In this document: in pieces, positions 23,230 to 24,422 of the stretch
Layout of the letters: each line of letters opens with the position of its first letter
Position numbering within the stretch: position 1 is the first letter of the stretch
Made by a program: the position numbers and the translations under genes
Notes under the pieces: generated by a model
Databases searched by the model: none
Told to the model about the DNA's origin: nothing
The model's input: the letters and a program-made list of their open reading frames with translations, nothing else
Assembly: GCA_905181755.1 (NCBI GenBank)
Contig: CAJIYY010000073.1
Location: 1 to 24,422 of the forward strand
Direction: 5' to 3'
DNA from: Candidatus Dadabacteria bacterium UBA1144
GTDB lineage: Bacteria > Desulfobacterota_D > UBA1144
DNA: 24,422 bases

Positions 23230-24165
23230 CTAGTCCAAACCTAGGAGAGCTTTAGAAAAATCTTCTGCATCAAATGGCAACAAATCTCCTAATCCTTCTC
23301 CAATTCCTATTAACTTAATTGGCAAACTGTAATCATATGATGCAGATATGGCGAACCCTGCCTTAGAAGTACTATCTAGCTTTGTAATAACGATTCCAGA
23401 AATCTTAGTAATGGAATTGAATTTTTCTATTTGAGATAAAGCATTTTGACCCGAGGTACCGTCTAAGACTAGTAGATTCTCTAAAAAACTCACCCCTGGC
23501 TGCTTTCTTATGACTTTTTCAATTTTTGATAGTTCGCTCATTAGATCCTGGTTGTTTCCCAGTCTCCCAGCTGTATCAATTATCATGACTTCTATACCAG
23601 TAGCCTTAGCTTTCTCGATTGCAGAGAAAACAACGCTCCCCGGGTCTTTAGCTTCGCTCGAATAGAAAGCTACCCCCGCTCTCTTGGACCAAACTTCTAA
23701 TTGTTCTATTGCTGCAGCACGAAAAGTATCAGCAGCCACGATCATAACCTTCTTTTCTTTGGCGATAATATTAGCCAACTTTCCAATTGTAGTTGTTTTT
23801 CCACTTCCATTAACACCACTGACCATAACTATCGACAGGTCTTCTGAATCAATATTCATTCCCCCATCACTTCTTATAAGCATAGACTGGATCTCTTTTT
23901 GTAACAGGGTCAAATAGAAAAATTTATTAATCTCTTCATCACTTTCAAGTTCTTTAATCTTACTCCTAAAACTATCAATTATTCTTTCAGAAGACTTGAA
24001 ACTTACATCTGCAAGTATTAAAGATTCTTGCAAATCCTCCAATACTCCCTCATCAATCTCTATCTTTGATTTAAATACTTTATCAATCGAAGAAGTTAAA
24101 ACATCGCTGGTTTTAGTCAATTTATCTTTAACGGCCTTAAAAAAGGCTTTAGTTTTTTCAAACAT
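23230..24165 (-). CDS. ftsY: Signal recognition particle receptor FtsY
   Basis: The SRP receptor GTPase that docks SRP-bound ribosomes at the inner membrane for SecYEG. The 311 aa comprise an N-terminal amphipathic membrane-binding helix (MFEKTKAFFKAVKDKL), the helical N domain and the G domain. GTPase motifs: GVNGSGKTTT (117-126, Lys123), DTFRAAAIEQLEVW, DTAGRLGNN, TKLDSTSKAG and GIGEGLGDLLPF. The long acidic A domain of E. coli FtsY (497 aa) is absent, as in many bacteria. It heads the minus-strand unit and has a good promoter but no clear SD. Confidence 0.98.
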   Translation of the reverse strand: MFEKTKAFFKAVKDKLTKTSDVLTSSIDKVFKSKIEIDEGVLEDLQESLILADVSFKSSERIIDSFRSKIKELESDEEINKFFYLTLLQKEIQSMLIRSDGGMNIDSEDLSIVMVSGVNGSGKTTTIGKLANIIAKEKKVMIVAADTFRAAAIEQLEVWSKRAGVAFYSSEAKDPGSVVFSAIEKAKATGIEVMIIDTAGRLGNNQDLMSELSKIEKVIRKQPGVSFLENLLVLDGTSGQNALSQIEKFNSITKISGIVITKLDSTSKAGFAISASYDYSLPIKLIGIGEGLGDLLPFDAEDFSKALLGLD

Positions 24166-24194
24166 ATGATTTTATTCTGTCATCAAATAAAATA

Positions 24195-24224
24195 ATTATC
24201 AATTATATAACATCACTGTGTCAA
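24195..24224 (-). promoter_or_regulatory. Candidate ftsY promoter (consensus -35)
   Basis: On the minus strand, TTGACA (24219-24224, perfect -35), an 18-nt spacer and GATAAT (24195-24200, 5 of 6). Transcription would start near 24188, giving a leader of about 23 nt before the ftsY ATG. The -35 lies on the same bases as the probable dnaE -35 on the plus strand. This is the best sigma70-like promoter in the window. Confidence 0.6.
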
Positions 24225-24253
24225 AATTTTATTTAATTGTTTATAATTATAAT
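24218..24253 (+). promoter_or_regulatory. Candidate dnaE promoter with tandem TATAAT
   Basis: Two consensus -10 hexamers stand end to end: TATAAT at 24242-24247 and again at 24248-24253. GTGTCA (24218-24223) is an 18-nt-spaced, 4 of 6 -35 for the first; the second has no good -35. Initiation from the second would start at about 24260, next to the dnaE ATG at 24261, giving a leaderless mRNA; from the first, a leader of about 7 nt. There is no SD before dnaE. Confidence 0.5.
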
Positions 24254-24260
24254 TAACTTA

Positions 24261-24422
24261 ATGAAAAATAATTTTGTACATCTTCACCTTCATTCACAGT
24301 ATTCATTGCTAGACGGAGCAATTAAATTTGATGAGCTATTTGAAGAGGTAGCAAGACAAGGAATGCCTGCTGTTGCACTAACTGACCACGGGAACTTATT
24401 TGGGGCTTACGACTTTTATAAA
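24261..24422 (+). CDS. dnaE: DNA polymerase III subunit alpha, N-terminus only
   Basis: The first 54 codons, running off the right edge. They begin the PHP domain of the replicative polymerase: FVHLHLHSQYSLLDGAI (metal-ligand HLH), then GMPAVALTDHGNLFGAYDFYK. The HSxYSLLDGA and LTDHGN forms are those of most bacteria, including deltaproteobacteria, and differ from the enterobacterial HSDYSMIDG with ITDFTN. This argues against an enteric-type gammaproteobacterium. It is divergent from ftsY with a 95-bp spacer. Confidence 0.95.
   Translation, partial: MKNNFVHLHLHSQYSLLDGAIKFDELFEEVARQGMPAVALTDHGNLFGAYDFYK

Noticed and set aside
1..24422. Defence system, prophage, insertion sequence, CRISPR array, tRNA or riboswitch
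   Set aside because: Genes with assigned functions and short spacers fill the window; no repeat arrays, transposase motifs, tRNA-like cloverleaf or known riboswitch pattern was seen. No FMN riboswitch lies before ribD, which is 4 bp after ftsY.

Overview
This is a compact, AT-rich (roughly one third G+C by eye) stretch of a Gram-negative bacterial chromosome. It holds a nearly complete division and cell wall (dcw) cluster and its flanks. The genes look vertically inherited, and I see no insertion sequences, phage genes, CRISPR arrays, tRNA or rRNA. The order mraZ-rsmH-ftsL-ftsI-murE-murF-mraY-murD-ftsW-murG-murC-murB-ftsQ-ftsA-ftsZ resembles E. coli but has murB where E. coli has ddlB and no lpxC after ftsZ. 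FtsI carries a C-terminal PASTA-like domain, the FtsA sequence looks deltaproteobacterial, and the DnaE start is of the LLDGA type rather than the enterobacterial form. I infer a deltaproteobacteria-like (sensu lato) lineage with a small, streamlined, possibly marine genome. The exact taxon is not settled by the sequence.

Layout: (1) 1-3530, minus strand: murJ, aroQ and recJ (recJ runs off the left edge). murJ appears to start at a rare ATT codon. (2) 3585-4517, plus strand: a metallo-beta-lactamase-fold hydrolase divergent from murJ. (3) 4514-4804, minus strand: a small unknown ORF whose 5' part overlaps the dcw promoter. (4) 4742-21153, plus strand: the dcw operon, with most genes overlapping or a few bases apart. 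The one sizeable gap (95 bp) is before ftsZ and contains inverted repeats. (5) 21158-24165, minus strand: ftsY, ribD, nadD and rsfS, convergent with ftsZ. (6) 24261 to the right edge, plus strand: the first 54 codons of dnaE, divergent from ftsY.

How the genes work together: MurB, MurC, MurD, MurE and MurF build UDP-MurNAc-pentapeptide, with meso-DAP predicted from the MurE DNPR motif. MraY and MurG make lipid I and lipid II, and MurJ flips lipid II. FtsW and FtsI polymerise and crosslink it at the septum, organised by FtsZ, FtsA, FtsQ and FtsL. MraZ probably autoregulates the operon and RsmH methylates 16S rRNA. No ddl is present, so D-Ala-D-Ala ligase must be encoded elsewhere.

The most interesting signals are in the DNA between genes rather than in gene content. 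They are the ATT start of murJ, which restores a conserved N-terminus; a 10-bp-periodic TGNC repeat (TGGCG, TGTCA, TGGCA) in front of mraZ that looks like a variant MraZ operator; -10 hexamers 7-8 nt upstream of SD-less start codons of transcription-unit-first genes (hydrolase, ftsA, dnaE, perhaps mraZ), which suggests leaderless mRNAs; a two-codon ORF abutting ftsA; and alternative inverted repeats in the ftsZ leader. I did not find a wholly new multi-gene system.
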